Positions 1 through 8,655 of a stretch of 64,000 bases of DNA are shown piece after piece. The notes beneath the pieces are model-generated. The model did no database searches. It saw only the letters and a list, made by a program, of their open reading frames with translations, and was not told the origin of the DNA. Source of the DNA: JAIYDJ01 sp031400505 (GTDB lineage Bacteria; Pseudomonadota; Alphaproteobacteria; Rhodobacterales; Rhodobacteraceae); assembly GCA_031400505.1 (NCBI GenBank), contig JANNPZ010000087.1, forward strand, positions 1-64,000, written 5' to 3'. The translations under genes and the position numbers were made by a program. Each line of letters opens with the position of its first letter. The stretch's first letter is position 1.

Positions 1-1
1 C

Positions 2-1000
2 GACCAGCGGCTGGACCGCTGGTTCAAACGGCGCTTTCCGCAGATCACCCAAGGGGCGGTCGAAAAGATGTGCCGCACCGGGCAGATCCGGGTGGATTCG
101 GCGCGGGTCAAGGCGTCCGATCACGTCACCCCCGGCCAGACCATCCGCATTCCGCCGCTGCCCGACAGCGAAGCCCCCAGCCGCCCGCGCGATGGCGGCG
201 TGTCGGCGGCGGATGAACGGATGATCCAGAACGCGGTGCTGTGGAAGGATGAACACATGATCATCCTGAACAAGCCGCCCGGCCTTGCGTCCCAAGGTGG
301 GTCCGGCATGGGCGACCGGCATGTGGATGGGCTGACAGAAGCGCTGAAATTCGGTTTCAAGGAACGCCCCAAACTGGTGCACCGGCTCGACAAGGACACA
401 TCGGGCCTGTTGATGCTGGCACGAACCGACCGGGTGGCACGGGCGCTGTCGGAAAGCTTGCGGCACCGCAACACGCGAAAAATCTACTGGGCGGCGGTGG
501 CAGGCGTGCCGCATCCGCGCAAGGGGTCGATCAAATACGGGCTGATGAAGGCCCCGGGTGGGGGGCGCGGCGATGAAAAGATGGTTTGCGTCCATCCCGC
601 CAAGATGGCGGATTACCCCGATGCCAAACGCGCGCACACCGACTATTTCACCCTGTGGTTTCTGGGAAACCGTATCAGCTGGTTGGCACTGGAGCCGGTG
701 ACGGGCCGCACGCACCAGTTGCGCGCGCATATGGCCGAGATGGGGCATCCGATTGTCGGCGATGGCAAATATGGCGGCGGTGGGCAAGAAAACCTTGGCG
801 ACGGCTGGGGGGCGACGGTGGGCGGTGACATCAGCCGCAAGCTGCATCTGCACGCGCGCAGCCTGTCGGTTGAACATCCGGTTTCCAAAACGATGATGAC
901 GTTCACGGCGCCCTTGCCCGAACATATGGCGCGGACGTGGAAGACGTTGGACTGGGGCGAAAACGATGTGCCCGCAGACCCGTTCGCAGGTCAGGAATGA
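2..1000 (+). CDS. RluA-family 23S rRNA pseudouridine synthase (5' end outside window)
   Basis: This enzyme isomerises specific uridines of large-subunit rRNA to pseudouridine. The reading frame is open from base 2, so the true start lies left of the window. The visible N-terminus is an S4 RNA-binding domain (RLDRWFKRRFPQ onward). The catalytic domain carries HRLDKDTSGLL, whose Asp is the catalytic residue of the RluA family, and a later GRTHQLRAHM block. It ends just before the ATP12 gene, 10 bases from that gene's start, so the two are probably co-transcribed. RluC is the likeliest subfamily because an S4 domain is present, but RluD cannot be excluded. Confidence 0.93.
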   Translation, partial: DQRLDRWFKRRFPQITQGAVEKMCRTGQIRVDSARVKASDHVTPGQTIRIPPLPDSEAPSRPRDGGVSAADERMIQNAVLWKDEHMIILNKPPGLASQGGSGMGDRHVDGLTEALKFGFKERPKLVHRLDKDTSGLLMLARTDRVARALSESLRHRNTRKIYWAAVAGVPHPRKGSIKYGLMKAPGGGRGDEKMVCVHPAKMADYPDAKRAHTDYFTLWFLGNRISWLALEPVTGRTHQLRAHMAEMGHPIVGDGKYGGGGQENLGDGWGATVGGDISRKLHLHARSLSVEHPVSKTMMTFTAPLPEHMARTWKTLDWGENDVPADPFAGQE

Positions 1001-1010
1001 GGCGGACAGC

Positions 1011-1718
1011 ATGAGTGGCTGGACCGCCAAGCGGTTCTGGAAAGAAGCGGTTGTGGTTCCATCGGGCGACGGGTTCGCGGTCACCCTGGATGCCCGTCCG
1101 TTAAAGACCCCGGCCAGAACGCCGCTGGTGGTACCGACCGCAGCGCTTGCGCAGGCGATCGCGGCTGAATGGGATGCGCAGACCGGTTTGGTGAAGCCCG
1201 AGACGATGCCGTTCACCCGAACTGCGAATTCGGCGCTGGACAAGGTCACCCCGCAGTTCGACGCTGTGGTTGAAATGTTGGCGCAGTACGGCGGTACGGA
1301 TTTGCTGTGCTATCGTGCGACCGATCCGCAAGCGTTAATCGATCGGCAAAATGCGGCATGGGACCCGCTTTTGGACTGGGTTGCGATGCAGTTCAATGCG
1401 CGACTGCGGGCGGTGCCGGGGGTGATGTTCATCCAGCAAGACCTTGGCGCGCTGGCCCGTTTGCACGCGGCAGTTGCGGCGCAATCGGCGTTTCAGGTGG
1501 CCGGCTTTCACGATCTGGTGGCGATCTCTGGCTCTCTGGTGCTGGCCTTGGCGGTGACGCAAGGCCGCCTGACCGCAGGCAATGCCTTTGGCCTGAGCCG
1601 AATCGATGAACGCTGGCAGTCCGAGCTTTGGGGCGTTGATGACGAAGCGGCGATGCTGGACGCGCTGAAGAAAACGGCATTTGACGATGCGGCGCGCTTT
1701 TTCGCGCTGTGTGCGTGA
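1011..1718 (+). CDS. ATP12-family F1-ATPase assembly chaperone
   Basis: ATP12 proteins help assemble the F1 sector of ATP synthase by binding the free alpha subunit (known for the mitochondrial member; inferred for bacterial ones). The 235-residue protein begins MSGWTAKRFWKEA and has the conserved family segments DARPLKTPARTPL and IAAEWDAQ near the N-terminus. A longer frame exists from 966 but overlaps the upstream gene by 35 bases. The start at 1011 fits the family length and leaves a short spacer after the pseudouridine synthase gene. The gene is followed by a 243-base spacer before aapJ. Confidence 0.9.
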   Translation: MSGWTAKRFWKEAVVVPSGDGFAVTLDARPLKTPARTPLVVPTAALAQAIAAEWDAQTGLVKPETMPFTRTANSALDKVTPQFDAVVEMLAQYGGTDLLCYRATDPQALIDRQNAAWDPLLDWVAMQFNARLRAVPGVMFIQQDLGALARLHAAVAAQSAFQVAGFHDLVAISGSLVLALAVTQGRLTAGNAFGLSRIDERWQSELWGVDDEAAMLDALKKTAFDDAARFFALCA

Positions 1719-1817
1719 TGAATTTTCCTGCGAAAACGCCACGTTCCGGGAAATTATCTGTCGCATCACGGAAATCGATCAATTTCGGGACATTGCGCAT
1801 TTGGCCCGTGGTTTCAC

Positions 1818-1848
1818 TTGACCTGACAAACCGCTTTGGCCGAATGTA
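1818..1848 (+). promoter_or_regulatory. Possible sigma-70-type promoter for aapJQMP
   Basis: TTGACC at 1818-1823 resembles a -35 box. AATGTA at 1843-1848 is a weak -10 candidate at 19-base spacing. It lies in the 243-base spacer between the ATP12 gene and aapJ. Alphaproteobacterial promoters are poorly predicted by eye, so this is tentative. Confidence 0.25.
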
Positions 1849-1961
1849 GCCTACGCTGGTGGTTCGCCGCCCTCGCCGTCCGCATCGGCTTCCGCAAGGG
1901 GTCCGATGTTGTCCAACAAGAAACCGACCCAAAATGGGCGGAAACTCAGGAAGAGGTAGCT

Positions 1962-2981
1962 ATGAAAGAATCCATATTCCTTGGCACACTGTCGGCAGTT
2001 GCACTGCTTGGCGGTATTGCCTCGGCAACTACGCTGGAAGACGTCAAGGCCCGTGGCGAACTGCTGTGCGGGTCCCAGGCCGGGCTCGCTGGTTTCTCGG
2101 CACCCGACGCGAATGGCGTCTATCAAGGTTTTGACGTTGCGATGTGCCGCGCAGTGGCCGCAGCGGTGCTCGGCGATCCTACGAAGGTAAAAGTTGTGCC
2201 GCTGTCGTCTGAAATCCGGTTCACCGCGCTGTCGGCCGGCGAAGTCGACCTGCTGTCGCGCACCACCACCTGGACCTATTCGCGCGACACCGACCTGAAA
2301 CTCGATTTCGTCGGCGTCAGCTATTACGACGGTCAGGGCTTCATGGTGAAGAAATCCCTCGGCGTGTCGTCGGCCAAGGAGCTTGATGGCGCCACCGTCT
2401 GCATCCAGACCGGCACCACGACAGAATTGAACCTTGCAGACTTCTTCAAGGCCAACGGTTTGACCTATGAACCCGTGCCGCTGAAAGACAACGCCGAAGC
2501 CGAACAGCAGTATTCTGCCGGGTCTTGCGACGTCTACACCACCGACGCCTCGGGTCTGGCCGCCACACGCGCGACTTTCGCCGATGCATCCGAACACGTG
2601 ATCCTGCCGGAAATCATCTCGAAAGAGCCGCTGTCGCTGACCGTGCGCCATGGTGACAGCGAGTGGGCCGATATCGTGAAATGGACGTTCAACGCCTTGC
2701 TGACAGCCGAAGAATTCGGCATCACCTCGGCCAATGTCAGTGACATGGCGGCGACCGCGGGCACCAACCCGGAAATCAACCGTCTGTTGGGCAGCGAAGG
2801 CGAGCTGGGCGCGATGATGGGGCTGGACAAGGATTGGGCCGTGCGCGCGATTGCCGCCGGTGGCAACTATGGCGAGATCTTCGAAGAGCATATCGGCGCG
2901 TCAACTCCGATCGGTCTGTCGCGCGGTCTGAACGCGCTTTGGACCCAAGGCGGGCTGCAGTACTCGCCGCCGTTCCGGTAA
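1962..2981 (+). CDS. aapJ: Periplasmic general L-amino-acid binding protein AapJ
   Basis: This is the solute-binding component of a polar amino-acid ABC transporter of the Aap/Bzt type. It captures amino acids in the periplasm and delivers them to the AapQM permease. The 339-residue protein starts with a signal peptide (MKESIFLGTLSAVALLGG, cleavage near ASA/TT). The mature part has the SBP_bac_3 pattern, with LCGSQAGLAGFS and a later TTWTYSRD. The start at 1962 is preceded by AGGAAGAGG; the longer frame from 1836 lacks such a site and would bury the signal peptide. A hairpin follows the stop, then the two permease genes and the ATPase in the same direction. Confidence 0.95.
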   Translation: MKESIFLGTLSAVALLGGIASATTLEDVKARGELLCGSQAGLAGFSAPDANGVYQGFDVAMCRAVAAAVLGDPTKVKVVPLSSEIRFTALSAGEVDLLSRTTTWTYSRDTDLKLDFVGVSYYDGQGFMVKKSLGVSSAKELDGATVCIQTGTTTELNLADFFKANGLTYEPVPLKDNAEAEQQYSAGSCDVYTTDASGLAATRATFADASEHVILPEIISKEPLSLTVRHGDSEWADIVKWTFNALLTAEEFGITSANVSDMAATAGTNPEINRLLGSEGELGAMMGLDKDWAVRAIAAGGNYGEIFEEHIGASTPIGLSRGLNALWTQGGLQYSPPFR

Positions 2982-2989
2982 ACTGAACT

Positions 2990-3014
2990 GGGGCGCGTCC
3001 GATGGGCGCGCCCC
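2990..3014 (+). terminator. Hairpin between aapJ and aapQ (attenuator or 3' stabiliser)
   Basis: GGGGCGCG at 2990-2997 pairs with CGCGCCCC at 3007-3014 across a 9-base loop. No clean T-run follows, so this is more likely a partial terminator or an mRNA-stabilising stem. Such stems often follow binding-protein genes, which need more product than the permease genes do. Confidence 0.55.
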
Positions 3015-3108
3015 GCTTCTTTGCGACACGTGCAACCCGGGCCATCCGACCAGAGAAATTCTGGCGAGAACAATAATGGCAGAGCTCGGGGAATTCAGGG
3101 GGTTATCA

Positions 3109-4359
3109 ATGACTGTAATGGACCCGCCTCGGGCCGGTTTCCGTCCTGGCATGCTGCTTTACGATACGCGGTATCGGTCGATCACCATTCAGGTGGTCTT
3201 CATGGTGCTGATCGTCGTGTTTTTCTTCTGGTTGTTCGAGAATGTGACGACCAATCTGCGCGCCGCAGGCAAGGATTTCTCTTTCGGCTTTCTGTGGACA
3301 CGCTCGGGCTACGACATCAACCAGATGCTGGTCCAATACTCCAGCGACAGCACGCATGGCCGTGCCCTGCTGGTCGGTCTGCTGAACACGCTGTTCCTGT
3401 CGTTTATGTGCTGCATCCTGTCGACTGTGATCGGCGTTTTGGCCGGCGTGTTGCGACTGTCGAAGAACGTATTGATCTCGCGGCTGATGGCGATCTACGT
3501 CGAGGCGTTCCGCAACGTTCCCGTCGTGCTGTGGATCGTGCTTGTCAATGCGATCATGGCCGTAAGCATGCCTGAACCCAAGGAATTCCGTGGCGAGAAC
3601 TCTTCTGCTTCGATGATCCTTTTTGACTCGGTTGCCATCACCAACCGCGGCGTCTATGTGCCCGAGCCGCTGTTTTCGCGCAGTCTGGGCAACACCGACA
3701 TCGGCGTGTTTCTGATTTCGAACGACCTGCTGGCAATCATTGCGGTGGTTTTGGCTTCGATCTGGGGCTACCGCCGTCTGCAGTCCAAAGCGACGGCAGT
3801 GCAGAACGCCACCGGCATCCGGCCCAAGACGCTGTGGACCGGTCTTGCGATCATTGTCCTGCCGCTGGCCGCCTTGCTGGTCGCGACGGGCTTCCATCTT
3901 GGATATCCAGAACTGAAAGGCTTCAACTTTGTCGGCGGCGTGCATGCCCGTAACTCGCTGGTGGCGATGTGGCTGGCCGTGTCGATCTATTCTGCCACCT
4001 ACATCGCTGAAAGCGTGCGCGGCGGTATCCTCGCAATCTCGCGCGGGCAGACCGAGGCGGCGCTGGCGCTGGGCTTGCAACCTGGTCTTGCCACACGCCT
4101 TGTGGTGCTGCCGCAGGCGATGCGCGTCGTGGTTCCGCCGCTGATCTCGCAATACCTGTCGATCACCAAGAACACCTCGCTGGCGCTGGCTGTGGGCTAT
4201 ATGGACCTGCGCTCGACCCTTGGCGGCATCACGATGAACCAGACCGGGCGCGAGCTGGAATGCATGCTGCTGCTGATGGGCACCTATCTGACGATCAGCA
4301 TCATCATCTCGGCTTTGATGAACGTCTATAATTCCAGCCTCAAGCTGAAGGAGCGTTAG
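3109..4359 (+). CDS. aapQ: General L-amino-acid ABC transporter permease AapQ
   Basis: This is one of two inner-membrane permease subunits of the Aap transporter. The protein (416 residues) has several hydrophobic segments. The C-terminal HisM-type permease domain carries the EAA-loop region (RGQTEAALALGLQPG), which contacts the ATPase. The start at 3109 follows a strong AGGGGG six bases upstream; a frame from 3076 adds 11 residues but has no good ribosome site. The gene ends one base before aapM begins, so translation is probably coupled. AapQ-type permeases are longer than most HisM-like ones because of an extra N-terminal and central insertion, as seen here. Confidence 0.93.
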   Translation: MTVMDPPRAGFRPGMLLYDTRYRSITIQVVFMVLIVVFFFWLFENVTTNLRAAGKDFSFGFLWTRSGYDINQMLVQYSSDSTHGRALLVGLLNTLFLSFMCCILSTVIGVLAGVLRLSKNVLISRLMAIYVEAFRNVPVVLWIVLVNAIMAVSMPEPKEFRGENSSASMILFDSVAITNRGVYVPEPLFSRSLGNTDIGVFLISNDLLAIIAVVLASIWGYRRLQSKATAVQNATGIRPKTLWTGLAIIVLPLAALLVATGFHLGYPELKGFNFVGGVHARNSLVAMWLAVSIYSATYIAESVRGGILAISRGQTEAALALGLQPGLATRLVVLPQAMRVVVPPLISQYLSITKNTSLALAVGYMDLRSTLGGITMNQTGRELECMLLLMGTYLTISIIISALMNVYNSSLKLKER

Positions 4360-4360
4360 G

Positions 4361-5659
4361 ATGGCCGATACCTCTTACGTTCGCACGGCGATGCTTTCGG
4401 CCCAAAAACCCCCCGCATCCGAAGTCGGGGTGGTGCATTGGGTTCGGTCCAACCTGCTGTCATCCTGGGGCAATTGCCTGCTGACCCTGCTGTCGATGTT
4501 CATCCTTTACGTCATCGTTTCGTCTATCGGCCCCTGGTTGGTCCGGTCGGTCTGGAACGCGGGATCCTTGCAGGAATGTCGCGAAATCATCGAGGCGACC
4601 TGGGGGCCCGGCAAACGCGGAGCCTGCTTTGCCGTGATCGCGGAACGCTGGCAGCAGATCATCTTCGGTTTTTATCCAAAAGAGCTGTACTGGCGCCCGA
4701 CACTGACATTGGCCCTGATGCTGGTGGCCTTGGGTCCGATCCTGTTTTCCTGGGTGCCGCGCCAGTTTCTGTGGGTGTCGCTGACATTCCCCGCCGTGGC
4801 GTTCTGGCTGTTGTGGGGCGGCTCGGTCTGGCTGCCGGTGATGATCCTTGTCGGATTTGCGCTGGGCTATGCGGCCTTCCGTGCGGTTTCGGTCGTCAAC
4901 AGCCTTGCCGGGGCCATTGCAGCGGCTTTGGTTCCGGTGCTGTGGTGGATATACTTCTGCAACCCCGCTGCGCAGGCCTTTCAGGACATCCTGCCGATAG
5001 GGTTGACCATGATGACGTCGGACAAGTTCGGCGGCTTCCTGTTGTCCACAGTCATCGGCATATCCGGCATCGCCTTTTCCCTGCCGATTGGCATTCTTCT
5101 GGCGCTGGGCCGCCAATCCGACCTGCTGATCGTGAAAACCTTCTGCGTTGCCTTCATCGAAGGCTTTCGTGGCGTGCCGCTGATCACGCTACTGTTCACG
5201 GCGTCCTTGCTGCTGAACTACTTCCTGCCGCCGGGCACCACATTCGACGTGATCCTGCGGGTGATCATTATGGTCACGATCTTTTCGGCAGCCTACATGG
5301 CCGAGGTGATCCGGGGGGGCCTCGCCGCCCTGCCGCGCGGGCAATACGAGGCGGCAGATGCACTGGGGCTGGATTACTGGAAGGCGCAGCGGCTGATCAT
5401 CATGCCGCAGGCGCTGAAAGTGTCGATCCCCGGCATCGTCGGCAACTTCATCGGCCTGTTCAAGGACACCACGCTGGTGTCGTTCATAAGCCTGTCCGAC
5501 CCGATGCAGATCGTCTCGTCGATCCGCGCCAACACCGAATGGAACGGTATCTACTGGGAACTGTTCATCTTCGTCGGCCTTTTGTTCTTCATCTTCTGCT
5601 TCAGCATGTCGAGATACTCCATGTATCTGGAAAACAAGCTGAAAACCGATCACCGCTAA
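4361..5659 (+). CDS. aapM: General L-amino-acid ABC transporter permease AapM
   Basis: This is the second permease subunit, 432 residues with many membrane-spanning segments. The C-terminal domain has the EAA loop RGQYEAADALGLDYWKAQ, followed by KDTTLVSFISL, which is typical of the family. It lies one base after aapQ and nine bases before aapP, so it belongs to the aapJQMP operon. AapQ and AapM together form the heterodimeric channel. Confidence 0.95.
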   Translation: MADTSYVRTAMLSAQKPPASEVGVVHWVRSNLLSSWGNCLLTLLSMFILYVIVSSIGPWLVRSVWNAGSLQECREIIEATWGPGKRGACFAVIAERWQQIIFGFYPKELYWRPTLTLALMLVALGPILFSWVPRQFLWVSLTFPAVAFWLLWGGSVWLPVMILVGFALGYAAFRAVSVVNSLAGAIAAALVPVLWWIYFCNPAAQAFQDILPIGLTMMTSDKFGGFLLSTVIGISGIAFSLPIGILLALGRQSDLLIVKTFCVAFIEGFRGVPLITLLFTASLLLNYFLPPGTTFDVILRVIIMVTIFSAAYMAEVIRGGLAALPRGQYEAADALGLDYWKAQRLIIMPQALKVSIPGIVGNFIGLFKDTTLVSFISLSDPMQIVSSIRANTEWNGIYWELFIFVGLLFFIFCFSMSRYSMYLENKLKTDHR

Positions 5660-5668
5660 GGGGGCACC

Positions 5669-6448
5669 ATGGCCGAACACGCAATAGACCGCAGCCGGAT
5701 GCAGGTGACCGACGAGGTCGCAATCCAGATCACCAGCATGAACAAATGGTACGGCACCTTTCACGTGCTGCGCGACATCAACATGACGGTCATGAAAGGC
5801 GAACGCATCGTCGTTTGCGGCCCGTCCGGGTCGGGCAAATCGACCCTGATCCGATGCATCAACCGGCTGGAGGAACACCAGCAGGGTCGCATCGTGGTGG
5901 ATGGCACCGAACTGACGTCCGACCTGAAGAACATCGACATCGTTCGGTCCGAAGTCGGCATGGTGTTTCAGCACTTCAACCTGTTTCCGCATCTGACAAT
6001 TCTGGAAAACCTGACGCTGGCCCCGATCTGGGTCCGCAAGGTGCCCAAGAAAGAGGCCGAGGAAACCGCGATGTATTTTCTGCACAAGGTGAAGATCCCC
6101 GAACAGGCGGCCAAGTTCCCCGGGCAACTTTCGGGCGGTCAGCAACAGCGCGTCGCCATCGCGCGGTCCTTGTGCATGAAACCGCGGATCATGCTGTTTG
6201 ACGAACCCACCAGCGCCCTTGACCCCGAGATGATCAAGGAAGTGCTGGATACGATGATCAGCCTGGCCGAAGAAGGCATGACGATGATTTGCGTGACCCA
6301 CGAGATGGGCTTTGCCCAGGCTGTGGCGAACCGGGTGATTTTCATGGACCAAGGCCAGATCGTGGAGCAGAACGAACCGAAAGAGTTCTTCAACAATCCA
6401 AGATCCGACCGGACCAAGCTGTTTCTCAGCCAGATCCTGGGGCACTAG
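5669..6448 (+). CDS. aapP: Amino-acid ABC transporter ATP-binding protein AapP
   Basis: This is the ATPase that powers AapQM. All motifs are intact in the 259-residue protein: Walker A GPSGSGKS, Q-loop VFQHFNLFP, signature LSGGQQQRVAIARSL, Walker B IMLFDEPTSALD and H-loop VTHEMGFA. It is the last gene of the operon. It ends two bases before the end of a small convergent gene, so the two transcripts must terminate within each other. Confidence 0.96.
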   Translation: MAEHAIDRSRMQVTDEVAIQITSMNKWYGTFHVLRDINMTVMKGERIVVCGPSGSGKSTLIRCINRLEEHQQGRIVVDGTELTSDLKNIDIVRSEVGMVFQHFNLFPHLTILENLTLAPIWVRKVPKKEAEETAMYFLHKVKIPEQAAKFPGQLSGGQQQRVAIARSLCMKPRIMLFDEPTSALDPEMIKEVLDTMISLAEEGMTMICVTHEMGFAQAVANRVIFMDQGQIVEQNEPKEFFNNPRSDRTKLFLSQILGH

Positions 6449-6450
6449 GC

Positions 6451-6630
6451 CTATTCTGTCGTTGGTTTCGCAGCCTTCAGGCGTTCCAGCAATTCCTCTT
6501 TGCTGGGGCGCAGGTTTGGCTGCTTTGTGCTTTTCTTGACGCGCAACTCCTTGCCCGGCTTGGCGCTGGGGTCTTGTTGGCGGTTGTGGTCCTTGCTCAT
6601 CTTTGGATTGCCGGATTTGCCGTAGTCCAT
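6451..6630 (-). CDS. Small conserved hydrophilic protein, function unknown
   Basis: A 59-residue lysine- and proline-rich protein (MDYGKSGNPKMSKDHNRQQ at the start, ending in a charged helix with EELLERLKAAK). The start at 6630 is supported by GGAAGGAAC just upstream on the minus strand; a longer frame adds 12 residues without support. Similar short proteins occur in Rhodobacterales, from memory and not verified here. No domain is visible. It is convergent with aapP. Confidence 0.6.
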   Translation of the reverse strand: MDYGKSGNPKMSKDHNRQQDPSAKPGKELRVKKSTKQPNLRPSKEELLERLKAAKPTTE

Positions 6631-6704
6631 TGCAGTTCCTTCCATCTTTGGGTTCGGCCAGCCCAATGGACGAAAAACCTCTGCGCCACAAGCAAAGGCT
6701 TCTG

Positions 6705-7205
6705 TCAGGCGACAATCTCGCGCGGGATGGTGAAGTCGGCGACGATGCCTTGCCCGAAACCGACCTCGGCCCAGCTGTCGATATCAAAATCGACCACCAG
6801 TGTCGCACCAGTTGGATAGCGGGAAAACTCGGAATGCAAGGGCAGTTGCGCGGCCAGCCGCTCTGCAAACTCTGCGATGCCGGGATTGTGGCCAAGGATC
6901 ATCACGGTGTCTGCCGTCGCGTGACGCAGCACGGCCAGCATCACGTCCGGGCCCGCATGGTACAGCGCCGATTTCAACTCGACCTGGGCACCTGGCAGCG
7001 CAGGGCCAATTCCCGTCCAGGTTTCGCGCGTACGCACGGCGTCCGAACACAGGACCTGCGATGGGATGTAGCCACGCGATGCCAGCCACTGGCCAAGGTC
7101 TGACGCTGCTGCGCGACCACGATCGTTCAGCGGGCGGTCATGGTCGGGAGTGGTCGGGTCATCCCAACTGGATTTCGCGTGACGAGTCAGAATTAGACGC
7201 TTCAT
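6705..7205 (-). CDS. SixA-like histidine phosphatase (RHG family)
   Basis: A 166-residue histidine-phosphatase-superfamily protein. The catalytic RHA motif is at the N-terminus (LTRHAKSSWDDP), with DRPLNDRG after it and the second histidine in MILGHNPGI. This architecture matches SixA, which removes phosphate from phosphohistidine on HPt or PTS proteins. The exact substrate here cannot be told. It overlaps the upstream ferredoxin-like gene by four bases (ATGA type), suggesting coupling. Confidence 0.85.
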   Translation of the reverse strand: MKRLILTRHAKSSWDDPTTPDHDRPLNDRGRAAASDLGQWLASRGYIPSQVLCSDAVRTRETWTGIGPALPGAQVELKSALYHAGPDVMLAVLRHATADTVMILGHNPGIAEFAERLAAQLPLHSEFSRYPTGATLVVDFDIDSWAEVGFGQGIVADFTIPREIVA

Positions 7206-7894
7206 TTATGGAACTGCCTCATGTGATAGGCTGACTGCTCGGGCAGTCTTGCATAAGCCGCCGACAGGGGGCAAGCCCTGCGCACGGCACAGCCGCTGCC
7301 CATACAACTAGCACCCGGGGCAGTGTCCAGATAGGCGTGGCAACTGGACAGATCATAGGACTGCGGCGTCAGCGCGCCCGCCGGGCAAGCCGTCAGGCAC
7401 GGCTGGTGGCAGGTGTCGCAGGGCCGGGGCAGGGCGGGGGGCGGGTCGATGTGCTGTTTCAACGCGAGCGCCCCACGAAAGCTGACCAGCAACCCCTGTT
7501 CCGCCTGAACCAGCAGGCGTACCGGGCTTTCCCAAACCCGCCCCGTCTGCAGCGCCCAGCGGATGAACGGATGGTAAGGGGGGCCGCCAAACGGAAACAG
7601 CGCTTTGGCCCCCAGATCACATGCCATCCCACCGACGACCCGACGTGACCAGCGATCCACCGGGTCAGGCCCGCCCCATTCGGGTTGCGCCAAAACATGC
7701 GGCCAGAAGCCGGGCTCCAGCGGGCCGAGGAAAAGCACCGTGCGTGTGCCTGAGGGCAGATCGGGATCGCCGTCACAAGAAAAGCCCCCCAGGATCGCCA
7801 GCTTGTGCTGAGCCGCTTGTTCTGCGATCCCCGCTAGCGTTGGAACGGCAGCCACAGCGCCCATCCCAGCCGTGCCGGTTTCTGATCTTGCCAT
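7202..7894 (-). CDS. Ferredoxin-like 4Fe-4S protein
   Basis: The C-terminal half has cysteine spacing typical of two 4Fe-4S clusters: CDTCHQPCLTACP, then CMGSGCAVRRACP. This is similar to the ferredoxin part of QueG-type proteins. The N-terminal part contains GFWPHVLAQPEW and LFPFGGPPYHPF, which occur in an uncharacterised Rhodobacterales family. It probably moves electrons in the cytoplasm, partner unknown. The start is uncertain: ATG at 7894 overlaps the upstream hydroxylase gene by 61 bases, while ATG at 7864 or GTG at 7855 would shorten the overlap. Confidence 0.75.
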   Translation of the reverse strand: MARSETGTAGMGAVAAVPTLAGIAEQAAQHKLAILGGFSCDGDPDLPSGTRTVLFLGPLEPGFWPHVLAQPEWGGPDPVDRWSRRVVGGMACDLGAKALFPFGGPPYHPFIRWALQTGRVWESPVRLLVQAEQGLLVSFRGALALKQHIDPPPALPRPCDTCHQPCLTACPAGALTPQSYDLSSCHAYLDTAPGASCMGSGCAVRRACPLSAAYARLPEQSAYHMRQFHK

Positions 7895-8625
7895 TCCAGA
7901 CCCACTTGCATCGCGTCTTGCCCATCCGCGGGTTGCGCGCGATAGGTGGCAAACATGCGGTCCCAGATCGACAAAGCAAAGCCGAAATTGCTGTCATGCT
8001 CGGCCCGGATCACCGAATGATGGATCCGATGCATGTCAGGCGTCACCAGAACCAGCCGCAGGATCCGGTCGAGCCACGGCGGCAGGCGGATATTTGCATG
8101 CGTGAACAGGGCATTGCCGTTCAGCAGCACCTCGAACAGCAGCACCGCGAACGCCTGCGGCCCCAAAAGATAGACCAGACCGATCTTCAGCCCCATCGAC
8201 GCCAGAATCTCGACCGGGTGAAACCGAAGGCCGGTGGTGACATCCATGTCGCGGTCGGAATGGTGAACCCGGTGAAACCGCCAGAACAGCGGGACCTTGT
8301 GCGTCACCAGATGCTGCACCCACATCGCAAGGTCCAGCAGAACGATGGCCAGAAGCACCTCCAGCCACAAGGGCCAGCGGACCTGATTGAACAACCCCCA
8401 GCCGTTCTGCCAGGCATCAAGCGCGGCCCCGATGGCCAGCGCCGGCATCAGCAGCGCCAAACCCCGCAGCACAAGCGTGTCGATTGCCACCATTCCCAGA
8501 TTGGTAATCCAACGGCCCCTGCGTGGCTGAACCCGCCCCCGACGGGGCAGCAACGCCTCCAGCGCCGCGAACAGCGCGAGCAGGCCAAGAAACACCGACA
8601 GTCGCAGGATCAGTTCAAAGGACAT
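7834..8625 (-). CDS. Sterol desaturase/fatty acid hydroxylase family membrane protein
   Basis: A 263-residue integral membrane di-iron oxygenase of the FA-hydroxylase superfamily. Several hydrophobic helices surround the histidine boxes HLVTHKVPLFWRFHRVHHS and HRIHHS, which bind the two irons. The substrate (lipid, carotenoid or other) cannot be inferred from sequence. It overlaps the downstream ferredoxin-like gene, and that pairing makes electron delivery from the ferredoxin plausible, though this is inference. Confidence 0.88.
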   Translation of the reverse strand: MSFELILRLSVFLGLLALFAALEALLPRRGRVQPRRGRWITNLGMVAIDTLVLRGLALLMPALAIGAALDAWQNGWGLFNQVRWPLWLEVLLAIVLLDLAMWVQHLVTHKVPLFWRFHRVHHSDRDMDVTTGLRFHPVEILASMGLKIGLVYLLGPQAFAVLLFEVLLNGNALFTHANIRLPPWLDRILRLVLVTPDMHRIHHSVIRAEHDSNFGFALSIWDRMFATYRAQPADGQDAMQVGLEWQDQKPARLGWALWLPFQR

Positions 8626-8655
8626 GGCGCGGCTTGCCTCTTTGCGCGATCCGGG

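Noticed and set aside
5189..6895. 568-aa minus-strand frame
   Set aside because: Shadow of aapM, aapP and neighbours; composition is low-complexity and motif-free.
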